From assembly GCA_000434395.1 (NCBI GenBank), contig FR878801.1:1-48876 (forward strand): 48,876 bases of DNA. Reading direction: 5' to 3'. The notes below the pieces were generated by a model. That model was not told where the DNA came from, searched no databases, and saw nothing but the letters and a program-made list of their open reading frames with translations. Source of the DNA: Clostridium sp. CAG:568 (GTDB taxonomy: Bacteria; Bacillota_I; Bacilli_A; RFN20; CAG-288). Of this stretch, positions 42,475 to 48,876 are shown one piece after another (the stretch's first letter is position 1; each line of letters begins with the position of its first letter). A program made the translations under genes and the position numbers.

Positions 42475-43163
42475 TTGTTATAAGAAGTAAAGATTTTGAT
42501 CAGGAATTGAACCTTGATTCAAATAAGTTTTATTCTTTAGTTATAGAGAATGTTAGTTTTTATAGGACCTTCTATATCGGATTGAAAAATCAAATAGAAA
42601 ACGGAGATGATTATCTTTTGTATGAAGATACAAATGATAAGAAAGGATCTATAGACAAAGATTGTTATCTTATAGAAAATCCTCTAAATGTTCAAATTGA
42701 TGAGAAGAAGATTAATTTAGTAGTACAAAAATCAATTGGTACTAAACAACCTCCAGAGATGAGAGAAAGTTATCAAGTGTTATTGAGCAAAATCAATGAA
42801 TTCATTAATAGTATCAGTTACGATTACTATTTGCCTTTGATTTTTGATGATGGATTAACGCTAGTCAACTTTTTAAAAGCTATTAATCTTAGAATAGCTG
42901 ATACTACTGATAATTCAGTTGATCAGTTAGTCTTTAAAATCAGAGAGCTATCTTATGTATTAGGTTTTAAAGTGTTCTTTATAATGAACTTATATGACTA
43001 TTTTACTCCTCGAGAGATAGAGAGTATTCATAAGGAATTAAATAGTCTTGAAATAAAGATAATCAATATTTCATCTCATAGAAACAAGTATAAAATCAAC
43101 AATGAATTCATTGTTGATATCGATGAAGATTTGGCTGAAATTCATATTGGAGAAGATGAATAA
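42471..43163 (+). CDS. csn2: CRISPR-associated protein Csn2 (type II-A)
   Basis: Csn2 is a ring-shaped DNA-end-binding protein needed for spacer acquisition and defines subtype II-A. This 230-residue product shares length and layout: an opening strand-rich part (RSKDFDQELNLDSNKFYSLV), a central helical part with YQVLLSKINEFINSISYDY and a C-terminal ATPase-like half with FKVFFIMNLYDYFTPREIE. Position after cas2 with an ATGA overlap is diagnostic. The leader and single repeat follow within 60 bases. Confidence 0.93.
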   Translation: MIVIRSKDFDQELNLDSNKFYSLVIENVSFYRTFYIGLKNQIENGDDYLLYEDTNDKKGSIDKDCYLIENPLNVQIDEKKINLVVQKSIGTKQPPEMRESYQVLLSKINEFINSISYDYYLPLIFDDGLTLVNFLKAINLRIADTTDNSVDQLVFKIRELSYVLGFKVFFIMNLYDYFTPREIESIHKELNSLEIKIINISSHRNKYKINNEFIVDIDEDLAEIHIGEDE

Positions 43164-43226
43164 AAAGAGTATAATTTTAGGTGTATTAGCGGTGCTTTCT
43201 TCCCAGCCTTTTAAACGGGATTTGAG
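43164..43226 (+). promoter_or_regulatory. CRISPR leader with leader-anchoring sequence
   Basis: The short AT-rich stretch after csn2 ends in ATTTGAG (43220-43226), the leader-anchoring motif that guides Cas1-Cas2 integration in type II-A systems. Repeat-like sequence follows at once. Confidence 0.6.
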
Positions 43227-43233
43227 GTTTGAG

Positions 43234-43269
43234 GTTTGAGGGTATTGCTAAAACAAATACAACACACGA
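43234..43269 (+). CRISPR. Single CRISPR repeat, no spacers seen
   Basis: Bases 43234-43254 pair with the tracrRNA anti-repeat: GTTTGA (lower stem), GG (bulge) and GTATTGCTAAAAC (upper stem). A 36-base repeat would end at 43269. The 3' 15 bases cannot be verified because no second copy exists. A further GTTTGAG (43227-43233) stands between the leader motif and the repeat, so the start of the repeat is slightly uncertain. No second repeat was found in the following 230 bases or anywhere else. Confidence 0.6.
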
Positions 43270-43502
43270 ATTCTGATCAGTCAATTGATCGTGTTCATAA
43301 ATTTTAATAAAGCAAGAAGAAACACATTAAAGTTTCGAGTGAAACTATGGAATATTGATATATAAGAATACTTTTATTCAATACAAACTATGAGGATATG
43401 ATTTACTAATAAATGATATTTGTTTCAGATTTACTATTTGAATAATGTTATATAATTGAATAGATGAAGGAATTTGTTGCTTATTGGGTGCATATATAGA
43501 GT

Positions 43503-43811
43503 ATGATTCAAATAAAAAATCTCACTAAAGTGTATAGGACCAAAAGCCATAGGAATTTCAAAGCATTGAAGAATCTTAACCTTGTCCTGCCAAGCAAGGT
43601 GCTGGTTCTTTTGTGTGGAAAAAGTGGGTCTAGCAAGACCACGCTCTTGAACATCCTTGGTGGTCTTGACTATCAGACCGAAGGCGAGATTCTGGTGGAC
43701 GGTAAATCCCTTCTGAAAAAGAATCTGGATGGATATAGGAACAACTACTCGGGCTTCGTCTTCCAACAATTGAACCTTATAGACGATCTGACCCGATATA
43801 GCACGTTGTAG
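43503..43811 (+). pseudogene. Truncated ABC transporter ATP-binding protein
   Basis: The first 100 residues of a LolD/MacB-type ATPase are readable: MIQIKNLTKVYR, the P-loop region GKSGSSKTTLLN, and the Q-loop FVFQQLNLIDD. The P-loop has serine for the invariant glycine (GxSGSSKT). The frame then diverges and stops; signature, Walker B and permease are missing. It is homologous to the start of the ABC gene at 45231 but visibly GC-richer. It is a remnant. Confidence 0.8.
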
Positions 43812-43830
43812 CAGGTACGGTTAAGGAAAA

Positions 43831-44010
43831 TCATTCGGGTTGCTCTATATATGGCGGTATATCGGAACCAACGACAGAATTAGCTCCAATAATTACACCA
43901 TCTCCAATATGGACTCCAGGTAATATTGTTACATTTTGGCCTATCCATACATCATTGCCGATAACGGTATCTCCTTTGATTGGCATTTTATTTAAAGGTG
44001 GTGTGAATTT
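43831..44010 (-). pseudogene. C-terminal remnant of a Vat/CatB-type acetyltransferase
   Basis: The minus strand reads FTPPLNKMPIKGDTVIGNDV, then WIGQNVTILPGVHIGDGVII and GANSVVGSDIPPYIEQPE before a TGA. These are the hexapeptide coils of the xenobiotic (streptogramin A or chloramphenicol) acetyltransferase family, whose usual ending IPPYTIVGGNPA is lost by a frame change. The N-terminal half is absent. It does not encode a working resistance enzyme. Confidence 0.75.
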
Positions 44011-44025
44011 TTGAAGATCTCCCCT

Positions 44026-44265
44026 TTATTCCTTACCGCTTTTCTTTCCTTCCCTGATCCAGTCCGGAACCTTGTCCGACCATGGAAGACAGTCCGAATA
44101 CGCGGAGCCTTCCCTCTTCTTATGGGGAAGCTCCGAGAGCAGCCGCTTCATATAGGCCCAGACGTCGAGTCCGTTGTAAATGGCAGTCTTCGCAAGCGAA
44201 TACATCGCACAGCTCACATCCCCGCCCTTCCTTGTGTTGGCGAAGAGTCGGTTCTTCCTTTTCAG
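44026..44265 (-). pseudogene. IS66-family transposase, C-terminal remnant 1
   Basis: The minus frame reads KNRLFANTRKGGDVSCAMYS, then LAKTAIYNGLDVWAYMKRLL and SAYSDCLPWSDKVPDWI. This matches the end of IS66 transposases (RKNWLF... YSLIETAKANGLDP... LLPW). A TAA stops the frame at 44268-44266. The DDE core is absent. The DNA is clearly GC-richer than the surrounding chromosome. Confidence 0.75.
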
Positions 44266-44509
44266 TTATTCATAGAAGGGAGCCGAGACCGCCGGGATCC
44301 TCATGACGGTCATAAGGACGGCGAGGCTGAACCAGGTCGATTCCGAGAAATACATTGCCTATGTCCTCACACAGCTTGGGAAGACCAGCCAGGAAGACAT
44401 CGACAGCCTTCTTCCGTGGTCCGAAACCTTTTCTAAAGAGGTGAGATCATCGAAATACGAGGTACCGAAGAGCGTTGTGGATAGTATAAAGAAAGACAAA
44501 TACGAATAG
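44249..44509 (+). pseudogene. IS66-family transposase, C-terminal remnant 2
   Basis: On the plus strand RFFLFSYS-stop-KGAETAGILMTVIRTARLNQ continues with VDSEKYIAYVLTQLGKTSQE and DIDSLLPWSETF, again an IS66 tail, not identical to remnant 1. The TAG at 44273 breaks the frame. Remnants 1 and 2 point away from each other and overlap at the same protein motif (K/R-x-x-LF). Confidence 0.7.
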
Positions 44510-44526
44510 AAGGACCCCGAAATAAC

Positions 44527-44593
44527 AAAAAAAGCTGCCAAGGTTTGCCTGTGTTCTATATTGTTGGAACCATGGCGCTCTGGCAGCTTTTTT
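44527..44593. repeat. Inverted repeat after the IS66 remnant
   Basis: AAAAAAGCTGCCA and TGGCAGCTTTTTT form perfect 13-base arms about 40 bases apart. It can act as a terminator on both strands or may be linked to an element end. Confidence 0.6.
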
Positions 44594-44661
44594 ATAAGGC
44601 TTTTGGCGACAATCTGGAGGAATACCATAAAATTCTGGCCATGGCAATGTCCTCCGGATAT

Positions 44662-44687
44662 AAAAAAGGAGTTCCCGCAGGAACTCC
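44662..44687 (-). terminator. Terminator of the candidate small RNA
   Basis: Perfect 8-bp stem, 4-base loop and six T residues on the minus strand. Confidence 0.85.
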
Positions 44688-44725
44688 CCTGGTTGCAGGC
44701 CACGCAGGTATCTGCAACTCGATCA
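44662..44725 (-). ncRNA. Candidate small RNA
   Basis: A consensus promoter on the minus strand is followed by about 64 bases that fold into two hairpins: GTTGCAG/CTGCAAC (44718-44712 with 44698-44692), then GGAGTTCC-TGCG-GGAACTCC with a TTTTTT tract. No open reading frame of note lies inside. No known RNA family is recognised. Confidence 0.5.
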
Positions 44726-44731
44726 TCAAAC

Positions 44732-44760
44732 ACTATACACAGAGAAATGGAATTTGTCAA
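44732..44760 (-). promoter_or_regulatory. Consensus promoter of the candidate small RNA
   Basis: TTGACA (44760-44755) and TATAGT (44737-44732), spacing 17. Confidence 0.75.
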
Positions 44761-44859
44761 TTTCATCAACTAGTTATATGACTCAATGTTATGATATGCA
44801 CGAATCAGTTTCTACATACACAAATTAAAGAAAAGTCCCACAGATTGTGAGGCTGAATG

Positions 44860-45024
44860 CTAGGACATCTTCTTGTCGTCTTTATCATTATCTAAAGCCG
44901 AGGAAAGTGCCTTAAGGGTAGTGCCTTTCTTCATGTCATCATAATGGGCAAAGACCTGCTTGGTCATGCCCATTTCCTCGGCCAATTGTCTCTGAGTCTT
45001 CCCATTGTAAATATGATTATGCTT
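44860..45024 (-). pseudogene. XRE-type HTH protein, C-terminal remnant
   Basis: The minus strand reads NGKTQRQLAEEMGMTKQVFA then HYDDMKKGTTLKALSSALDN and a DKDDKKMS tail before a TAG. This is the helix-turn-helix part of a small XRE-like protein without its start; an in-frame stop lies about 15 bases upstream of the readable part. It may have belonged to a toxin-antitoxin pair or mobile element. Confidence 0.55.
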
Positions 45025-45131
45025 TAGTTTTACTATTATTTACTATTACAGAGGGATTGATTCCATCAATAATAGGAATAACAAAGGCTATGACTAAGAA
45101 ACCAGTCAATGTTATAGATAGTGAAGACTGA
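45012..45131 (+). pseudogene. 3' end of an FtsX-like ABC permease gene
   Basis: An open frame without a start reads YDYALVLLLFTITEGLIPSI and IGITKAMTKKPVNVIDSED before a TGA, the last membrane segment and tail of a MacB/FtsX-type permease. With the ATPase start at 43503 it may represent the two ends of one former gene. Confidence 0.55.
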
Positions 45132-45150
45132 ATAATATTGATTATAAGTT

Positions 45151-45174
45151 TGACTTATTTTGCTATGTTATAAT
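45151..45174 (+). promoter_or_regulatory. Extended -10 promoter before the ABC transporter
   Basis: TGTTATAAT, a TG-extended -10 (TATAAT at 45169-45174), lies 57 bases before the ATG. No good -35 is seen. Confidence 0.4.
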
Positions 45175-45230
45175 AAAAATAGTAAGAATGGAATATAAGA
45201 ATGTATCGTGAAACAGATTAATCGATAAAA

Positions 45231-47273
45231 ATGATAAAAGTACAAGACTTAGTAAAAGTATATGGCGATAAAAGAAGAAGATTTGAAGCCTTAAAAGGCT
45301 TGAATTTTGAACTTCCTGACACAGGACTAGTTCTTCTATCTGGGAAAAGTGGATCTGGTAAAACTACTTTATTAAATATACTTGGAGGATTAGATTGTCA
45401 AACAAGTGGAGATCTATATGTCAATAACAAGAAAATAGAAAAGAAAGATTTGGATTCATATAGAAATAGCTTCTCGAGTTTTGTCTTTCAGGACTTAAAT
45501 CTAATTGACAATTTTACTATCTTAGAAAATTTAGAAATTACATTTGATTTAATCAGAGAGAAGCCTAATAAAGATAGAGTCATAGAAGTTTTAAAAGAAG
45601 TAAATCTTCCAGACACTAATATTGAATTGAGTGATTTCTTGAGTAGATTTCCTAAGGAATTGTCTGGAGGACAAAGACAGAGAGTCGCAATAGCCAGAGC
45701 TCTTTTAAAAAATCCATCGCTTTTGATATTGGATGAACCTACTTCAGCACTAGATAAGGATAATTCAATTCAAATAGGTGAAATTTTAAAAGAAGTATCA
45801 AAGAATTGTCTTGTGATTTTATCGTCTCATAATACAAAGGTTTTTTCTAGTTATGCTGATAGAATTATCGAATTGAACAAAGGTGAAATCGTAAATGATG
45901 AGATCATCAATATAAGTGATTCTAAATGTGCCGAATCTAAAAATGGAAAAGGCGGGAAGCTCAGTTTTAAAAATACAATCAAACTTGTGTTTAGGTCTAT
46001 TTGGAAAAAGAAAAAAAGATTGATAAGCACTTTGATACTAAATATAGTCGCATTATTTTGTCTTTCACTATGCTATCAATTATTAACAACTCCACAAAGT
46101 GAAGCTTTATTAAGAACACAATATAGAAGTGGAAATAAGACTGCTTTTTTAGAAGTCTATAAATATATAGGTAATTATGGTTTTAAATATGATTTATCGG
46201 ATGATGATTTTAAAAAATTAGATATCAAGAAATGGTCTATTTGTAAGTTCTCAAATCAAGCTTTAATAGAGTATGTCAATGAAAAAGGAAAAAGCTATAG
46301 CCGAGTGGTGACTAATTATAATGCCATTAAAATAGATAGTGATTTTAAATACTTGCAAAGATATGATCAACTTAAGCCGGAGACTGAATGTAGATATCCA
46401 ATAAATGATAATGAAGTTGCAATTACAGATTTAACTGCAAAGATAATAATGAACAGCCATCAGTTTTATAATTCGAAGTCTCGTATATATGAAGAGACGA
46501 ATTTCAAGTGTCCTGATGATTTGATTGGTCTTAATTACAATGGATGCAAGATAGTTGGAATTTATACGGTGTTAGATAATTCTTTGGATAGCTTTTTGAG
46601 CGAGCATCCTAAATTTATCGATGAAAAAATAGAATTTGATAAACATGATACTTCTTATCTTTCAGGAGAGTTTTTGTCTAATTATGTGTTTGTATCTCCT
46701 ACATATTCTAAAGGTGAGAACATTTCATCGAAAGCATTATATGAATTGAAAGGAAATTTAATAGATGATATGAATTTCTTGGATTCATTCAAGAATAAAG
46801 AAAAAGGTGTTGTATATGTAGCTAATATTCTTTGCCCCATGTCTGGATTTAGCAATGAAGTAAATTATCTTTATGATATTTCATTTCAAAAAGAAGCATT
46901 AATGTATATTTGTTATTCATTGTTGGCTTTGATTTTATTGCTCTCTATATTGTTATTCCATTCTGTCATTAAAAATACAGAGCATATCATCGGAATATTG
47001 AAAGCTTTGGGATGCTCTAAAAATGGAATCATATTATTGTCATGTGCTTTTTGCTTAGCTTTGAGTTTAATTCAATATATGGTTGTCTTATTTGCCGTTA
47101 CAATTTTTGACTATTCAATGGATGGACTATTCTTCTATTACCCTGCGCTTGTTATTAAATTAGATTTTGTCTTTGCTTTATTGTTTTTGATCTTGATTTA
47201 TGGATTAGTCATTTCATTATTAAGTACAGCTAAAACAATAAAACAAAAAGCAATCAAAACAATAAATAACTAA
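45231..47273 (+). CDS. ABC transporter, fused ATPase and FtsX-like permease
   Basis: The 680-residue protein joins a LolD/MacB-type ATPase to a permease. Residues 1-230 hold the P-loop SGKSGSGKTTLLN, Q-loop FVFQDLNLID, signature LSGGQRQRVAIARALL, Walker B LLILDEPTSALD and switch SSHN. A first membrane helix (TLILNIVALFCLSLCYQLL) near 265-285 is followed by an external domain of about 250 residues and three helices near the end (YSLLALILLLSILLF, IILLSCAFCLALSLIQYMVVL, LDFVFALLFLILIYGLVISLL), the type VII (MacB-like) layout. Such proteins move substrates between membrane and outside rather than import. Substrate is unknown. The ribosome site is weak. An incomplete relative lies upstream and another starts at 48751. 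Confidence 0.88.
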   Translation: MIKVQDLVKVYGDKRRRFEALKGLNFELPDTGLVLLSGKSGSGKTTLLNILGGLDCQTSGDLYVNNKKIEKKDLDSYRNSFSSFVFQDLNLIDNFTILENLEITFDLIREKPNKDRVIEVLKEVNLPDTNIELSDFLSRFPKELSGGQRQRVAIARALLKNPSLLILDEPTSALDKDNSIQIGEILKEVSKNCLVILSSHNTKVFSSYADRIIELNKGEIVNDEIINISDSKCAESKNGKGGKLSFKNTIKLVFRSIWKKKKRLISTLILNIVALFCLSLCYQLLTTPQSEALLRTQYRSGNKTAFLEVYKYIGNYGFKYDLSDDDFKKLDIKKWSICKFSNQALIEYVNEKGKSYSRVVTNYNAIKIDSDFKYLQRYDQLKPETECRYPINDNEVAITDLTAKIIMNSHQFYNSKSRIYEETNFKCPDDLIGLNYNGCKIVGIYTVLDNSLDSFLSEHPKFIDEKIEFDKHDTSYLSGEFLSNYVFVSPTYSKGENISSKALYELKGNLIDDMNFLDSFKNKEKGVVYVANILCPMSGFSNEVNYLYDISFQKEALMYICYSLLALILLLSILLFHSVIKNTEHIIGILKALGCSKNGIILLSCAFCLALSLIQYMVVLFAVTIFDYSMDGLFFYYPALVIKLDFVFALLFLILIYGLVISLLSTAKTIKQKAIKTINN

Positions 47274-47294
47274 AAGCAAAATACTACAAATTTA

Positions 47295-47323
47295 TTATTT
47301 GTATTCTTTAAAGGTGATATAAT
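47295..47323 (+). promoter_or_regulatory. Extended -10 promoter of the protease gene
   Basis: TGATATAAT (TATAAT at 47318-47323 with a TG extension) and a weak TTATTT at 47295-47300, spacing 17, lie 25 bases before the protease start. Confidence 0.5.
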
Positions 47324-47347
47324 TACATTGAAGAAAGGACATGTGGT

Positions 47348-48754
47348 ATGGTTAGAATTAATAAAGTAAGGAGAGTATTATCTTATTTGTCTTTGTTTTC
47401 TATGACTTTGTTCGTTAGTGCTGGAAACATAGTGGATTCCAAGTATAAAAAAGAAGTTTGTTCGTCGATTAGGCAAAGAAGAATGAGCGTAAAACCGATT
47501 GAAACTAGTGAAGACTATAATATGGTTAATTATGATTTCAATTCTGTTAAAGGTGAAAATTTCAATTCTGAGAATTATAAATTCAATAAAAAGACTAAAA
47601 GTGGAAACATTAGCTTGGCAAATGAAATGAACAATATAGATTCGAATTCATATTATGTTGAGGGCTATAATCCTTTTAGCAATAATAGCAAAACATCCGT
47701 ATGCAATATTTTAGGAAATGATGACAGAAATTATGTTTATACTGAACACGATAAATATCCTTGTACAACTGTCGGATTGATGATTGTTAAATATAACGAT
47801 GTTCTTAATGTTACGTATGGAATTAAAGAAAATTTGTCTTTTAGAAGTACGGCTTTTCTAGTCGGTCCTAATGTTGTTGCAACTGCTGGACATAATGTTT
47901 TTAGGAAAAATAATGGACTTGGTTTTATGTTCCCAAGCTCTGTAGAGTTTTATTTTGGCTGTGATAAGTATTCGGATGTGGAAAAGGGATCTTCTTATAA
48001 GTGGTATGCCAAGGCCAAAATAATAAATATTCAAAAAGAATATTATTTAACTCGATCAAAAGATTATGATTGGGCTGCAATTCAATTGGATAGAGATATC
48101 GGGTATGAAGTTGGATGGAATGGAAAAGTGGCTAATTATTATGAAGCTAACGCCACTGTTGAGTCATATGGATATCCGGATGATAAACCATATACGATGT
48201 GGAGTTCAGTAGGAAAGATGACTAGTCATGATGATTATAGCTATTATGTTGATTTGGATTCGACAGATGGACAAAGTGGTAGTCCGTATTTTGTAGCCAC
48301 TTCAATTACGAATCATTTGGTTTGTGGTATACATTCATATGACAGTTCTAACTATAATGGTGGAATAATCATAAATGATTTTATCTTTGCTTATTTAAAT
48401 AGTTATTGTTTGAGCTCATTGCCTAGTGATTATTTAGGGTTGAGAATAGATAGTAGTTCTAGTAATAGCTGGAAAATAATAGTATCTAACCCGCTTAATT
48501 ATGGAGTTACTGTGCAATATAATTCGAAGCTTTGCTTTAGCGATGACGCAAAAAATTGGACCAACTTAAGAGATGTGAAAAACGTATATTTGAGCAAAGG
48601 AGGAACTTACAAAGCAACTATTTCTGAAAATTGGCTTGCTACCTCAATAACGTTTTCATATTGTGCTGGCGGTAAACAATTTATTTCTTATGCTGATAAT
48701 TTAAATAGGCAAAAATTGACTATGGATTGCCATTATAACTATTTTTCAATATGA
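47348..48754 (+). CDS. Secreted V8-like serine protease
   Basis: A signal peptide (MVRINKVRRVLSYLSLFSMT then LFVSAG) leads a 468-residue exported protein. Residues 25-130 are a variable, N/S/K-rich propeptide-like region. The trypsin-like domain of V8/glutamyl endopeptidase type (S1B) has H182 in VVATAGHNVF, D241 in DYDWAAIQLD and S310 in STDGQSGSPYF. The last 120 residues form an additional beta-rich domain, perhaps for binding. GAAAGGA and an extended -10 promoter precede the ATG. Its stop overlaps the start of the next ABC ATPase gene (ATGA), so protease and transporter are coupled. Target proteins are unknown. Confidence 0.88.
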   Translation: MVRINKVRRVLSYLSLFSMTLFVSAGNIVDSKYKKEVCSSIRQRRMSVKPIETSEDYNMVNYDFNSVKGENFNSENYKFNKKTKSGNISLANEMNNIDSNSYYVEGYNPFSNNSKTSVCNILGNDDRNYVYTEHDKYPCTTVGLMIVKYNDVLNVTYGIKENLSFRSTAFLVGPNVVATAGHNVFRKNNGLGFMFPSSVEFYFGCDKYSDVEKGSSYKWYAKAKIINIQKEYYLTRSKDYDWAAIQLDRDIGYEVGWNGKVANYYEANATVESYGYPDDKPYTMWSSVGKMTSHDDYSYYVDLDSTDGQSGSPYFVATSITNHLVCGIHSYDSSNYNGGIIINDFIFAYLNSYCLSSLPSDYLGLRIDSSSSNSWKIIVSNPLNYGVTVQYNSKLCFSDDAKNWTNLRDVKNVYLSKGGTYKATISENWLATSITFSYCAGGKQFISYADNLNRQKLTMDCHYNYFSI

Positions 48755-48876
48755 TAAAAATTGGTAATCTTGAAAAAGTATATTATTTAAAGAATAAAAG
48801 CTTCCAGAAAGCTTTGAGCAATGTGAATTTGGAACTACCTGACAAGGGCCTGGTTTTGATTTGTGGGAAGAGCGGG
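48751..48876 (+). CDS. ABC transporter ATP-binding protein, start only (runs off the window)
   Basis: The 42 codons visible read MIKIGNLEKVYYLKNKSFQK and then ALSNVNLELPDKGLVLICGK ending in the P-loop. They are closely similar to the beginning of the ABC gene at 45231 and of the remnant at 43503. The ATG overlaps the protease stop by 4 bases. A permease part like that of the first copy probably follows outside the window. Confidence 0.85.
   Translation, partial: MIKIGNLEKVYYLKNKSFQKALSNVNLELPDKGLVLICGKSG

Noticed and set aside
43220..43240. Three tandem 7-base units (ATTTGAG, GTTTGAG, GTTTGAG) as a separate simple repeat
   Set aside because: They are better explained as leader-anchoring motif plus start of the CRISPR repeat, with one extra unit; I kept them under the CRISPR finding.
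43273..43296. Near-palindrome after the CRISPR repeat as array terminator
   Set aside because: TGATCA and TTGATC segments pair poorly as one stem and no T tract follows.
44011..44436. Long plus-strand open frame across the GC-rich block
   Set aside because: The product (proline- and arginine-rich) has no family look, while the minus strand here reads as an IS66 transposase tail.

Overview
The window looks like one chromosomal segment of a low-GC Bacillota (Firmicutes) bacterium. Gene order follows Bacillus-type blocks: asp23/fakA/recG/plsX/rnc/ftsY/ylxM/ffh, rpsP/khpA/rimM/trmD with rplS nearby, and rplK-rplA-rplJ-rplL-rpoB-rpoC. The standard genetic code is used, because TGA ends several genes (asp23, trmD, the HTH gene at 33230). 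AT-rich DNA, the rifampicin-site Asn in RpoB and very E/K-rich proteins fit a gut-type Bacilli lineage near the Mollicutes or Erysipelotrichales. This placement is inference; no rRNA gene is present.

Layout. 1-13,000 is housekeeping: fatty-acid kinase subunit, PIN-like protein, RecG, a Nudix hydrolase, PlsX, RNase III, both SRP GTPases (FtsY, Ffh) with YlxM, S21, then on the minus strand S16-KhpA-RimM-TrmD. 13,100-18,450 holds a KDGT-type permease, an acetolactate decarboxylase, L19, a dual-specificity-like phosphatase and an anchored hypothetical protein. 18,600-29,425 is the ribosomal stalk and RNA polymerase operon. 29,550-31,100 carries tRNA-Ile, tRNA-Val and tRNA-Thr around one unrecognised gene.

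From 31,100 to the end the window is accessory DNA: remnants of surface-protein genes, a GT8 glycosyltransferase, a two-gene unit of a small HTH protein plus an OLD-family ATPase/TOPRIM nuclease, and a complete type II-A CRISPR-Cas locus (cas9-cas1-cas2-csn2). I find a tracrRNA gene, divergent from cas9, with a consensus promoter and a terminator. The expected array after csn2 consists of one recognisable repeat next to a leader-anchoring ATTTGAG, with no spacers. The machinery therefore looks intact while the memory is absent, naive or collapsed in assembly.

43,500-45,130 is a graveyard of fragments, partly visibly GC-richer than its surroundings: an ABC ATPase start, a Vat-type acetyltransferase end, two head-to-head IS66 transposase tails, an XRE fragment and an ABC permease end. 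It also contains a candidate small RNA with its own consensus promoter and terminator. The window closes with a fused ABC ATPase-permease, a secreted V8-like serine protease and the start of another ABC ATPase that overlaps the protease stop codon.

The most interesting leads are the array-less type II-A locus with its tracrRNA, the HTH-OLD pair with two tandem operator palindromes, the candidate small RNA, and three tRNA genes whose irregular bases are mostly C where U is expected.
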